Source: Steromphala cineraria
Lineage: Eukaryota > Mollusca > Gastropoda > Trochida > Trochidae
Reading direction: 5' to 3'
Assembly (NCBI GenBank): GCA_916613615.1
Contig: OU744732.1
Coordinates: 54,227,727-54,291,726 of the forward strand
DNA: 64,000 bases
Shown here one piece after another: positions 12,057 to 24,976 of the stretch; the first letter of the stretch is position 1, and each line of letters begins with the position of its first letter. A program made the translations under genes and the position numbers. Under the pieces are notes generated by a model that was not told the origin of the DNA, did no database searches, and saw only the letters and a list, made by a program, of their open reading frames with translations.

Positions 12057-13745
12057 ATGGAGCTATGGAAAGCCCTCCTTATCTTCGATCAACAGAATCC
12101 TCAGGAGTCAAAACCTCTCTCACCCGTTTACAAACCGGTTCAAAAGGTTGAACCGGTTCCAAAGAAGGATTTTAGTTTCTTTGAGGATTTCAATGAAGGA
12201 AAGAAAACAGAGAGAACTGCGAGGACAGAGCAACCACGTTATAGCGATGTTAATCCAAAAAATGCTCCCGAACCTCTTCAGTCTTTCAGACATAATGACT
12301 TTGTCAAGGTAAACAGATCTTATTTAACAGATCTCCCGGAATTTAATCACACGAAGACAACTTCCCCAGAGAGGAATTTGAAAGATGGAACCTTCCGGAC
12401 AAGAAGTGTGGCCATGCCGGTTAGCGAGTATAACGAGGCTATCCGGAAGCCGTGGGAAGCCAACAGCCTCGCCCTTGACCTTTCATCTCTTCAGACGATC
12501 AGAGAACCTCGTTCTGAACCGATACCGTATACGGACCACCAGAAATATCACCATGATGAGGACCCTGGATACCAAACAGTTCCTGATTACTCGAGAGAGG
12601 TATCCATGGTTCCAAGTGATGTTTCTCTTCCAAATTCCGAGCCCTACCCTGGTAGCAAGTCCAAGAGAACCAGAAGGGGTAGATCAAAGAAGAGGAAATA
12701 TGTGTATGTGCCTTCTAGGGATGATGCAATAATAGAGCTAGTTGAAGATTCTCAAGATTCAGACTCTGAGACACCTGCTCATAGACCAAGACGTGTTCAC
12801 GGGAAGCCCCCTAAAGCTCCCAAACATCAACCAAGAGACAAACCGCATCCTGAAATGAGGTTTCCTAGAGATCATAAAAAAAAACCACGAGAACATAAGA
12901 TGCCTAGACAACAAAGTAGATCTCCCAGAGATCGTAGACCAAGATCTATAGATCGTAAACCTAGACCTAGAGATCGTAGATCTAGATCGAGAGAACGTAG
13001 AACTCAATCAAGATACCATGACAGATCACCAAGAGACATTGACAGATCACCAAGAGACCACAGAAGAGCTGTTATAGATTACAGTAGACCTACTAGAGTT
13101 TATGGAAGACCTCCAAGAAGTGTGAAACCTGTAAGATATAATAGTGAACCACCCACTGACAGAGGACTACCTAGGGATGATAGGAGGAAAGGAATGCACC
13201 AACGGGGACGTAGTGCTTCCCCAAGGGGTAATTGGACATCTACCAAAGATCGAAAACCAAAAAGGTCCAGAATTCCAGTAAGAAAAAATCAAAGATCCTC
13301 CTCGGAGAGTAGTGATTCTTCAAATTCAGAAAACAGAGAGCAAAGAAGAGGAAGCCAAAAGTCCAAACAACGCCAAAAACAACGCCAAAGATCCACTAGT
13401 CGTAAAAGAAGAGATGCATCGAGAGAAAACTCCACCCTTAAAAGACAATCAAGAAGGACCAAACTTCCACAAGACTCAGATCGATTCGTCTCGGTTCCTT
13501 CAAGAGGGTCCTCAACCAATAACAAAGCTTCAAGAAGCAGCCATAATAGAATTAGCAGAAAACCTGTTAAGGTTGAGCATGGATCAGGCTTCGTCAACAA
13601 AGACAACTCAATACAGTTTACAGAGCATTATGACCCGAACACAAGACGAGGGTCTCACGTCACTGATCGTGATGAGGCCGAAGAGCAATCGGAATCGGTC
13701 GATTCTTCCACAGAAAGCGACGATGACAGTTACAGCGACTCGGAG
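12057..13745 (+). CDS. DCX-EMAP: DCX-EMAP exon 1: 563-residue basic, Arg/Ser-rich N-terminus
   Basis: ATG in good context (GAGTCATGG) after an in-frame TAG; ends at TCGGAG|GTTTGT in phase 0. Residues 1-195 are mixed polar; about 200-215 is a dense basic cluster (KSKRTRRGRSKKRK), a possible nuclear-localisation or tubulin-binding patch. About 242-345 is RS/RD-rich with repeated RSPRD and PRDRR motifs; about 395-520 is Ser/Arg/Lys-rich; the end is acidic (STESDDDSYSDSE). No folded domain is visible. RS-type sequence resembles splicing-factor tails but here is more plausibly a disordered, phosphorylatable microtubule-binding arm. It is probably isoform-specific because two other start exons have the same exit phase. 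Confidence 0.85.
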
Positions 13746-16700
13746 GTTTGTTTACTAGTTTCTATGACAACCTGAAATTCATCTTATCGATGTCAAACGA
13801 TCCTTAATATTTAACGAATGGCCTTTTATTGTAAGTAATAGAGCGTGTCCTGTTATGCCGACGCAGTTTAGTACTTGACTTCAAACAGGCGAGAGGGCTT
13901 AAGAGAATTACTAATATATTACTACAATGAGCGACCTTGTGGTAAGTCTTTATTCAATTATTTTAAAAGTTGAATTAATTTTGTAATTGTTTGTAAGCGT
14001 GGGAGTTAACTTTGCATTACTTTACTTTACCTTACTTTATTAGTTTAAGAGGTCCTTATATTCTGAACCATTGACAATAAAAGTTCTTTGAAACTTAGAT
14101 CTCGTGGGAATTTTAATTAAATCCCTTAAATGATATTCCAACGAAGTGATTTGGAGGTTTTGTTAAATGTAATTTAATGTAACAACAGCTTTAGAGAAGA
14201 ACTTTTTGAAATAATCTCTTCTATGCATTTATTAGGTTATAATGATAAGTTGATCAAAACCCGTCTTTTGTTAAACTGTTCATAACTTATGTGTTGAATT
14301 ATACAGTGATATTCTATTTTGCTAAAACGCCAACTTTTGAAATAGGTTCTGATAAAATTATTACAATGCTGTAGAAACGAAACAAAATTTCTGTACATTT
14401 ATTTAAATCATTTGTACGTTATAAAGGTTTTTAATTTCACATTAACAATTTGATATAAACTTTAATCGCCAAACGCCGTTGTCCATCTTTCACATATATT
14501 AGAGTTGGAATTTGCAATTAAAAAAAGATTTCTAAAAATCTAAATGTGTTTCCTACCCTGTCCCCGTGTATTTCGTTCCAATCCCGTATGAATTTTGATA
14601 TTTCAAATCGTTTGAGCCGTTAATATAAGTTTCTCTTTTATGTATTGCTTAGGACATATCCCAATGGTCTAAGCTTTTAAATACATAGATTCAATTATTC
14701 AATGTTTATTCATATTCTATTATCATTATGAACCATGACCACTCCGATTATTACATATGATTTAAATATAAATATGGACAATATCTCCATTTAGAAACGG
14801 TTTAAATATCTGATATAATCTGAATATAACTTTCAGTTCTTATACATTGTGTGGTTATGGCAACATGGTAAACATTCATGGTTGATGGACTTCACTTTAA
14901 GGTTTTATCTTTGTATTTCTATGGAATTAGCCTTTTCGAATGGACGGACATGTTTTATTCATGGTTTATGAGAATGATCATCTGTTCTAACTTGTACTAA
15001 CATATGGACCTCGTGACTCTGGAGATTCTGTCATGAATAACAATAGGTGTTCTAGGGTGTTGTTTGGAAGGAAACAAGGTTTTAGGATTAATGTATTCAA
15101 TCTTTATAAGCAATAGGGTTGAAATAAATAGTGACATATTTTAAATATGAGCACAACTTTTTCCTAGCAACGATTTTTTTCGCCTATGACGTCATAAAAC
15201 CATTGTTCGTGACGTCACTATAGCCTGATGTAGCAAACCCCTTATTGCCCAGGTCATATTACTGTCAGCAACTCTTTATTTCCCAGGTCATATTACTGTC
15301 AGCAACCCCTTATTTCCCAGGTCATATTACTGTCTGCAGCCCCTTATTCCTTAGGTCATATTACTGTCAGCAACCCCTTATTTCCCATGTCACATTACTG
15401 TCAGCAACCCCTTATTTCCCAGGTCATATTACTGTCAGCAACCCCTTATTTCCCAGGTCATATTACTGTCAGCAACCCCTTATTTCTCAGGTCATATTAC
15501 TGTCAGCAACCCCTTATTTCCCAGGTCATATTACTGTCAGCAACCCCTTATTTCCCAGGTCATATTACTGTCAGCAACCCCTTATTTCCCAGGTCATATT
15601 ACTGTCAGCAACCCCTTATTTCTCAGGTCATATTACTGTCAGCAACCCCTTATTTCCCAGGTCATATTACTGTCAGCAACCCCATATTCCCCAGGTCACA
15701 TTACTGTCAGAAACCCCATATTCCCCAGGTCACATTACTGTCAGAAACCCCATATTCCCCAGGTCACATAACTGTCAGCAACCCCATATTCCCCAAGTCA
15801 CATTACTGTCAGCAACCCCATATTCCCCAAATCACATTACTGTCAGCAACACCATATTCCCCAAGTCACATTACTGTCAGCAACACCATATTCCCATAGT
15901 CACATTACTGTCAGCAACACCATATTCCCCAAGTCACATTACTGTCAGCAACACCATATTCCCCAAGTCACATTACTGTCAGCAACACCATATTCCCCAA
16001 GTCACATTACTGTCAGCAACACCATATTCCCCAAGTCACATTACTGTCAGCAACACCATATTCCCCAAGTCACATTACTGTCAGAAACTCCATATTCCCT
16101 AGGTCACATTACTGTCAGCAACTCCATATTCCCTAGGTCACATTACTGTCAGCAACTCCATATTCCCTAGGTCACATTACTGTCAGCAACTCCATATTCC
16201 CATGGTTTTACTACTCTCAGCAACCACATATTCCTCGGGCTTTTTTACTGTTATTCCTAAAATCCCATTTTTCTCATTATTCCCCAATGGGAAGGGGTTC
16301 TATGTCTGTCGGCAACCCTTTTCATCTTAAGTTTCTATTCCTGTAACTACAAACCCCTGGCTTTCATTTAGGTTAAGTGTTGTGCTCAATGCTAAGGTTG
16401 AATACCAGGAAATGCTATATTTCGTCATCATTGCAAAATAATCACTTTATTAACAACCTACTTTAAAATAACTGTGTAGTTTGATGTCCCTTTGGAAAAT
16501 GTAATTGAATTTTAAGTTGAGGATATTTCTAACCAAAACGATTCCCTATTACTTAAATTAATTTCAAGTAAGTTTTTTGTCAGAAAATGTTTCCCGTTAT
16601 TATTTCCGATTTTTTCAGATTTTGCATAGATTACTCTTTATTCCATGTTTTAAATAAATTTAATCACAAATTGAACCGTTACGTGTGCGTCGTCATTGCG

Positions 16701-19700
16701 AATATTTATTGATTTACCTGAATACGTCATTTGATTTGCTATATATATATTTTTCGAAAGAATATGCACTTTCTTTTTACAAATACTTGTAAATTCAGAA
16801 AAATAAATTCACTATCAATTAACAATTAATATTTTCTTTAATCAGACAAAACACTTAAAAAAATATGAGTACACTGAAGCGCGAAATTCAATTATAAAGA
16901 TGACATTTTTAAAACTCGTATTAATTACATGGACGAATAAGTAAAACGTCACGAATTACTACCTTTCAATAGTCAATAAAGGAAGCATAGGCTTGAGTTA
17001 ACCAACTACGTCTGTGTATCATTTCACCTTAGCAACGTGTATAGAAAAGAATACTTTAAAAGATTGGAGCGTTTTATGCTTCATGTAGTACCATTTCATA
17101 TACATAACAACGAGCTTTGTCATATGATTGATTCAAATTATGGAAAATTGTTTGCGAAAATGATATTTTTGATTTTATCAATGATTGAAATGCTTTTTGC
17201 AGATTCATTTCTACATGGTGCCCCGATATGTATTGGCATACTGGCACAAAAAGATTTTGAATGCTGAACATGTTCATGTATGACAAAGAGATGGATAACA
17301 GTTGCATACCACTGTATTAAGTTTATAAATACTGGACATAAATAGAAATATATGGAAATTTGGATTTATGAATAGTAAAATATTTCGTTATTGACCTCCT
17401 GAAAAAATATCTATAGTAAGAATCTCAATATACTTTTGTCAAGCAAATGTAGTTTAATAGTTTCAAGAATATCATCAAATCAACCAATCCATTCCTTTTT
17501 ACATGTTCATAGTGATACAATACGATTTTCGGTATAGTCTGATATGAAGAAATTAAGTTTCGAAAAATCTGTTTGGCCTGTCAAAAAAGTAGTTTAAATG
17601 TGTATCTTAATTATATCAATTCTATTAAATCTCATTTCGAGGTTATTCAACGTGGACTAACACTGAAAGGTTAATAAAACGAAATCGTGTAATATTATAA
17701 TCCCAGTTAAGTATGGCCTTTATTGCACATGGTGTCAAATATTCATGTTCATATTACGTTACTCTGAATCAGGGGAAGGCGTGTATGATTTTGTGAGGTT
17801 GAGTATAAGGAGTGAGAGTTTTAACCAAATATCCGCACGTTTTCCGATAAGGAAGTATGACACACTAGATGTAATAGTAAATATTGTTTTACAGATTGTA
17901 TTATATGCGAATCATACCAAAAACAGCCACAAGCCACGTCAAGATACGGTAGCATCAACGTTTATTGAGTTATGACGTCATAGATGACGAAGCAAAAGAA
18001 CTATCGCCGAGAATGACTCAGTGATCAGCTTGGAAAATTGTCACGTGCACATGTCCAAGCCCCTAATGAGAAATGCATGCGTGTTAGGTCTTGTTATTGA
18101 TTTTTTTTAAGGGAAAAAAGATATCAGATAACCGACGAGATATTATACAGGAAATATAAATTATGATGGAAATCTTTGATTGGTTCCATGGGGAAACCCT
18201 TATGGTCAAAGATGGTTATAGTCCGTCAACATAACTTTTGGAACACGGTAAAGCAAGTTCAACTATACAGCTTCCCTTGAAGTACACGTGCATTTCAAGT
18301 AAATAATAGGTTGACACACATTGTGGCATTTTTGTTAGCTATTCTAGTACTTGTTAGTACTCCCTTGTGAGAATGTCACTGTTGTTACAAACTACGAATG
18401 ATAGTTTCTTAAGTAACATCTTTAATAGTTGAGATGGAATTCAGAAATTCAACACCACAGTAGGTCGCCCTATGTGATTATGACTATGAGATAAGCCAAT
18501 GGAAGTTTCTTGAATTGTATTGTACAGATGTAACTTGCGTTCTACCATGAATGTGATGAATACTAGATTCTGATTGGTTCTCCTGGAAAACGATACGTGA
18601 TAAATTTTGGATTGAACGTCCTCTGATTTTGAGGCCGCTTCACCGCGCATTTATACACCCGACTGGCAATTCAGAGCTGGTATTCTGCTGTTTACTGAGA
18701 TTAAACTTTGAAATAGTTCATTAGCCTGTTTTATTTTTGTTTGTTTACCGGGGATGACAAAATCGTTTGAGGTAGATAATGTATTTTATTGGCGTTCGGT
18801 TTCAAATTTACTCGCTATCAATACAGAATAACATGTCTCTTATTTTCAGCACACTAGGTTTATCTCCTAAATAAACCTTTTCCAAAAGTTAGGTTGACGG
18901 AATCCGCTATGGGTTTGGCTTACGCACAATACTAAAGTTGAAAGCCTTGGTATTTCTTATATATTGTATGTTGTTTCTTCAGAGCGAGCCGACCCAACAG
19001 GGGAGCGAGGGGGACGACGATACGGGTACGACGGAGGGGGACGGGTCACCACGCAAGGGGAGGAGAGGGGGGAGAAGATTCGAAGACGGGCCCGACGTTC
19101 TGAACTCTGTGAACCCGGGCGAGCACAGGCAGGGTAGGAGGGTAGCGTTCTTCAACTTCAAAGAAAAGAGCAATCCTCCGGCCATCGAGTCAGTCAACAA
19201 GCAGCGGTTTCCGTATTTCGAGAGTTTATTGACTCATTTGACTGATAAACTTCAAATCGACAAAGGTGCACATTTTATATACTATTACGAGTGGCCGAAA
19301 TTGATCAAGATAACTAGCATTGACGACTTTGAGCATGAAGGATCGTACATTGTGGCCAGTAATGCCTTGAAGAAGACGAATCTTGAAGCTGTTTACGGTA
19401 AATTCGGTCCAAATCAGTGGCAGAACGGTAGGACGAAACACAACGAAATTCAACAACCCGTTCAACAACCTATTCAAAGAAAACCTCCTCAGAGTGGCCA
19501 CGATTCAAACGGAAATATGTCTGGACTGCGGCGACGCCCCCTGACGGTGACCTTAATCAGCAACACCACCGGAAAGGCCCGAAGTTGCATCCTCAACACC
19601 AATGCCCACTTCGAGGATCTCATGGCCGGGACCATCAGTGATGTGACGCCGCTTGACTTCCCTCCTGCCACCTACCTGTACTCCTTTAACAGAGGGGTGG

Positions 19701-22550
19701 TAGGCAAGGAGGTGTGTTACGTCCTTCATCGTTCTGATAAATTTCGGATTTTCCTTTGCCCTTTTTATTTTAATGGTGTTTTTGTGTTTATTCATAAATT
19801 TTACGGTTGTTTATCATTTAACATTACGATATGTTTCTCATCTTGTTATAACTCAAAATATATATCAAAGGATTACGGATAAAATACATAAAGATTCAAT
19901 GACGATTCACGCAACAATTAACACCTCTTGTTAAAAATTGTAAAAGGTTAATTATTAAATTTAAGTTCATGATAACTTCAACAATTTCGAAATTGAGGTT
20001 TGACTTCGGGGTGATCTCAACCATAATTATTGTATCTTCAGATTCGCAGCATGAGTCAGCTTACCCGTGATCACAGGAACAACGATACATTCCTTGTTTG
20101 CGGAACCGAAGGATTGTCTGCCCCTGGCTATTATGTCAACGATATGTTCAGAGGCCGATACAGATACCCTGGTAAGCACGCATTTAAAAATGCCGAACAT
20201 ATTCAATACTGTCATAATCAATTAATGTTATTAATTAATGTTATCTTCAAATTGGAAGAAATAAAGATATTTATCATCCAAAACTGTGTTCCACAGGAGA
20301 TATCGCTTTGACAGTAGATTTTGAACAATGCCCTGTCATCAGCAGGGACATGACATCACAAACGTTTTGCATCATCAGAAATGACGTCACAATGCTATGA
20401 CGTCATAAACACAACGACGCCACAATGCTATGACGTCATTAACACGATGGCGTCACAATGCTATGACATCAATGGTTTAGGAGTTGGAGGGCTATGCAGT
20501 GTTCAAAGATGTACATATTTCATGCTTATGTGATGAAAAATGATTTTGGATGATAAATAGAATCTCAACCTCGTGTTTTCTGATATCAAATATATCAACA
20601 CTCGTTGATAAAAGTAAAATATCCTCGGCAAGCCTTGGATATCTGTTACTTTTATCAACTTGTGTTGATATATTTGATATCAGAAGATACTTGGGTGAGA
20701 TTCTCTATATATCTATAATGTATCGATCCAAACAATTATTTGGGGAATAGACAGTTTGTCCTTGAAGGTAGGCCAATGCCAAAGCCGAGGACGTCCATCC
20801 GGAACAAACTGTGCTGATATATCATGTTGCAACCAGGAAATTATGGTAGCAATTGATCAGTTTTATACTTTCTTTTACTTTGGAAGACTCATCATCACTG
20901 CGAAATTAATTTTTTTTTAAAATAGCTTGTTAATAAGAGAAGATTCAATTTTCAATTTCTAGTGTTAGTGTCTCTTTTTTATTTTGTTTGTTCACAAACC
21001 TTATTAATAAGTCAAGATTCTGTATCAACTAGATTATTTTGTGATATTCAAAGCATTATAGTTAACCCGTTTTACATAATTTTTGTTTTATCAGATTGTA
21101 CATACTGGACACGTGAGCTTACTAAGTCCAATTTAGAATTGAGGAAAGTGCTCAATTTTCAAATTTAACGTTTTAAGTTTATTTCAATGTTTTGAAGTGA
21201 ATTTCAACATGTTTTGGTTCTACGTTGTTATATTTTTGCTTTGAAATGTACGGCATCAAGGGAGTGAGTTAATGGGAAGGTTTTAACATATTATCAATAT
21301 TTTGCATCAAAATCGCTTTATAACACGTCTAGACCACATCCCCCCTACAGTGGATATGGCTGAGGTTATCAGATCCCCCCGGTCTAGCGGTGTTGGAAAC
21401 GGACTTCCTCCTCCAGAGCGAAGGGTCGTCAAGATACAGGGCCGACGTCGAGGTATGTTTCTTACTTCCGGGGGCGAAGCTCAGCTGGTAGAGTGTCCGC
21501 TTATCTACGGGGAGATCGGGTTTTAATTCCCGTTCGCGTCATACCAAAAGACGTTAAAAGATCGGAAGTTATTCTGCCTTGCTTGGCACTCACCATTATA
21601 AGGACAGAGTAACGCATCAACTGACGTATCACTGCAGCTGACCACTAAACGAATTACCAAAGTATACGATTACCTTTGTCAACTTAAAATCTCACTTAAA
21701 CATATTACGTACGCTTTACGTGGGTGGTTTATATTTTCATATACTTTCGGCAAAAATTCAATGTATTTTGACCTCATGACGTTGAAACAATATTAGAATT
21801 ATATTTTCAATCATCATCTAACATTTGTTGCTTACATTTGTTGTACTGTTATCAGTGTAATAATCATAAATCATGAGTGTTTTGTTAATTGCATGGAGTT
21901 AAGGAAATGAAATAACCATTTTAACGATCTCCCCTTTAAAGGACATTCAGAATATGATACCGAAAATTTTATATGTTCATAATCTTTAGACGTAAAACGT
22001 AAAAAACATTTTACGGTTTCCGACTTTCTCTTTTAGAATTCTACCAATCCTCGGTTTACGACGGCGAGGAAGAGCTTGGCCAACCAACAAGGAAGCTCAT
22101 GTTAGATTGGGTGTATCCTTTCTTCTGAATTATCACTTGGATTAAGTTCCGGTAATGAAATAATGCATTACAAAATACAATGCATTACAAAATACGTGTA
22201 CACTCTCAAATAAATGTTTCATGAAGATGGTAACAAATTAAATCCATTATTATTATTACCATCATCATCAAGTGATAAATTTCATTTAGATAGAGAACAA
22301 ATGTAACGTTGTTTTATCTATATCAAACTATCTGCAGTAGTACAAATTATTTACTTTTTCGGGTCGATCCACATGGTATCCCAAGCGGGATTTGATCCAC
22401 ACCCTGAGATTCAGTGTCAGACAACACCGCAAGCAACGACCATACCACTAGCCATATCATAACTATACAATAACTAACTCGCCCGTTTCGGCATCCACAC
22501 CATTATCATCATCATCATCACCACCACCACCATCATCACCATCACCACCA

Positions 22551-22581
<31 letters not shown>

Positions 22582-24907
22582 CATCCTCATCCTCATCCTC
22601 ATCCTCATCTTCACCACAATCACAACCACCTTCACCCTCCCTCCCCCCTATCCCCTTCGGGTGTTCCCTCCTTGACCACCCCAGATAGCTAACTAACTCG
22701 CCCGTTTCGGCATCCGCATCATCAGCATTATCAACATCAACATCATCACCAACACCATCATCATCATCATCATCATCAACATCATCAACATCATCATCAT
22801 CCTCATCACCACCACAATCATAACCACCTTCACCCTCCCTCCCTCCAATCCCCTACGGGTGTTTCCTCCTTGACCCCCTAAGATATGGGTACCGGGGAAG
22901 TGATCGACACAAGAACCTGGAGATACTTCACGGGGGTGAACTCGTCTACTACGTGGCTCATGTGGTAGTGCTCTACGATAGCAATCGACATCTACAGCGC
23001 TTCTACACGGATCACAACGAAGACATCACATGGTAAGGGTCAGATAAAGTTCATTCTTCGATGTTCAGCTTAATATGGAAAAGTGTTCATATACCTGCGT
23101 ATGCTAGTGAAAATGACAAATGTCAATGGAAATGTCCTTGAGGCATACTAGCATTGCAAAAATGAAATGGATAATGTTGAAATTTCACTACGATTGTGAA
23201 GAATTGGTTTGACATATGTATATATATATCATACCCAACCGATAACCGTAACAGGTTTGGGGGTCGTTTAAGTGACCGAGGGTCAAAATATCGAAAACAC
23301 TTACCTTCAAGTTTTTTTTTATATAAATTGTCTAATACATCATAAATTTCTGTGTCAAAATTTAAAATATGAAAAATATTTTTATTGCATGAATAAGTTT
23401 TACTTTTGATTTCATATACTTCCTTTGTGAAACTCCAGAATTGTCATTTCATAGTGAAATAATATCCTTGATTTATTTATCAAAATTTAATTTTTGTAAA
23501 GTTCTGTTAAAATTTATCCAAAAAATAAAATGTTTCAAAAGAAATATAAAGAGGGTAACAACTTTTGTTCACTACAGTATTGACAATGTTTGCAGCTTGT
23601 CCGTGCACCCCAACCAAAAAAGCATTGCTACTGGGCAGATGTCGGGTCGGGGTTCGGATCACGGGGTAAGAGATACCATCTTTTTTTTTCATTTTACTCA
23701 ACAAATAAAATTAGGAACCACGCCGAAAAAATATATTAAGTCATTAATGATATCAATATAATGAATTAAGGACCACTCTAAAATTTGATATCAAGGCACT
23801 ATTTGGGTACTCATATGAAATATGAACTATTGCAAAAATAAATATTCGAAATGGTCTTTTTTTATATATGAATTATATGAATATCTCAATATTAAAAATC
23901 ACTAGTACCATAATATTGTATATATCGGAACTGTATTTCATTTAAATTCCCATTAATCATAATTTTGGAAATAACAAGAAAATCGCTGACCATTGCAGCT
24001 GCATGATTCAACATATGTCTTACTAATGTTCGATCAGCTTGTCGTGTTCTTGCACAATGAAAATAAACTGTTTTATGAGTATACCGTTTTTCTTAACAGT
24101 GAGAATGTTGAGATTTGGTTATGACAACACGACTTTAACAACGTACATTACAGATACAGTTAATCCTACTAAAGCATGATTGATATGAACCTTTTCAATC
24201 CATTTTAAGTCATAAAAAATGAGTGAGTAGACTCAGCATTATATACGCTATTTAACACGATGTTTTATGATAAGATGATATTAAAACTAAATATTCCCAT
24301 ATGTATTTTCAGGCCCACATTCGGATATGGGATGTGGACACCCTGGAGACTTGGCGCGTTTTGGGGAAAGGGTTCTTTCAGAACGGCATTGTTGCCATCG
24401 ACTTCTCTGACAGAGTAAGTATTTTTCATGATATTTTAATTTTAAGATTCATACCAATCGTTCAACATTTCAAATACATATTCAAGTTGTATTTCGAGTT
24501 ATTCGGTGAATTGTTTCATACATGTTATGTTAACTGTTTATAAATGCAAGAGCTGTTACTACGTCGAAAATGTCTTTCAAATTAACCAAAAATCCTTATG
24601 CAAGATTAGGAATATGTTACTTAATGCTACATACATTGATATAACAATTGCTTTAAGTATTACATGTTAAATCACTAAAGACTGATATCCAATGATCGAG
24701 GGAAAACCGTAGCGCCTTTGAGCAACGCTCTCTGAGCTTGATACTGGCACTATATAAATAAGTAGTAGTAGTAGTAGTACTAGTAGATGTAATATTATTA
24801 TTGGTAGTAGTAGTATTATGGTAGTAGTAGTAGTAATAGTAGTAGTTGTAGTAGTAGTAGTAGAGGTAGTAGTAGTAGTAGTAGTAGTAGAAGTAGTAGT
24901 AATAGAT

Positions 24908-24976
<69 letters not shown>

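Noticed and set aside
13289..13606. 105-codon minus-strand frame opposite DCX-EMAP exon 1
   Set aside because: Antisense shadow; Leu-rich because it mirrors Arg/Lys/Glu-rich codons.
15245..16102. 285-codon open frame
   Set aside because: Strict 34-residue periodicity from a stop-free 34-bp minisatellite; overlapping frames are equally open.
15234..16243. CRISPR-like repeat array
   Set aside because: Units are contiguous with no unique spacers, and the context is a eukaryotic intron.
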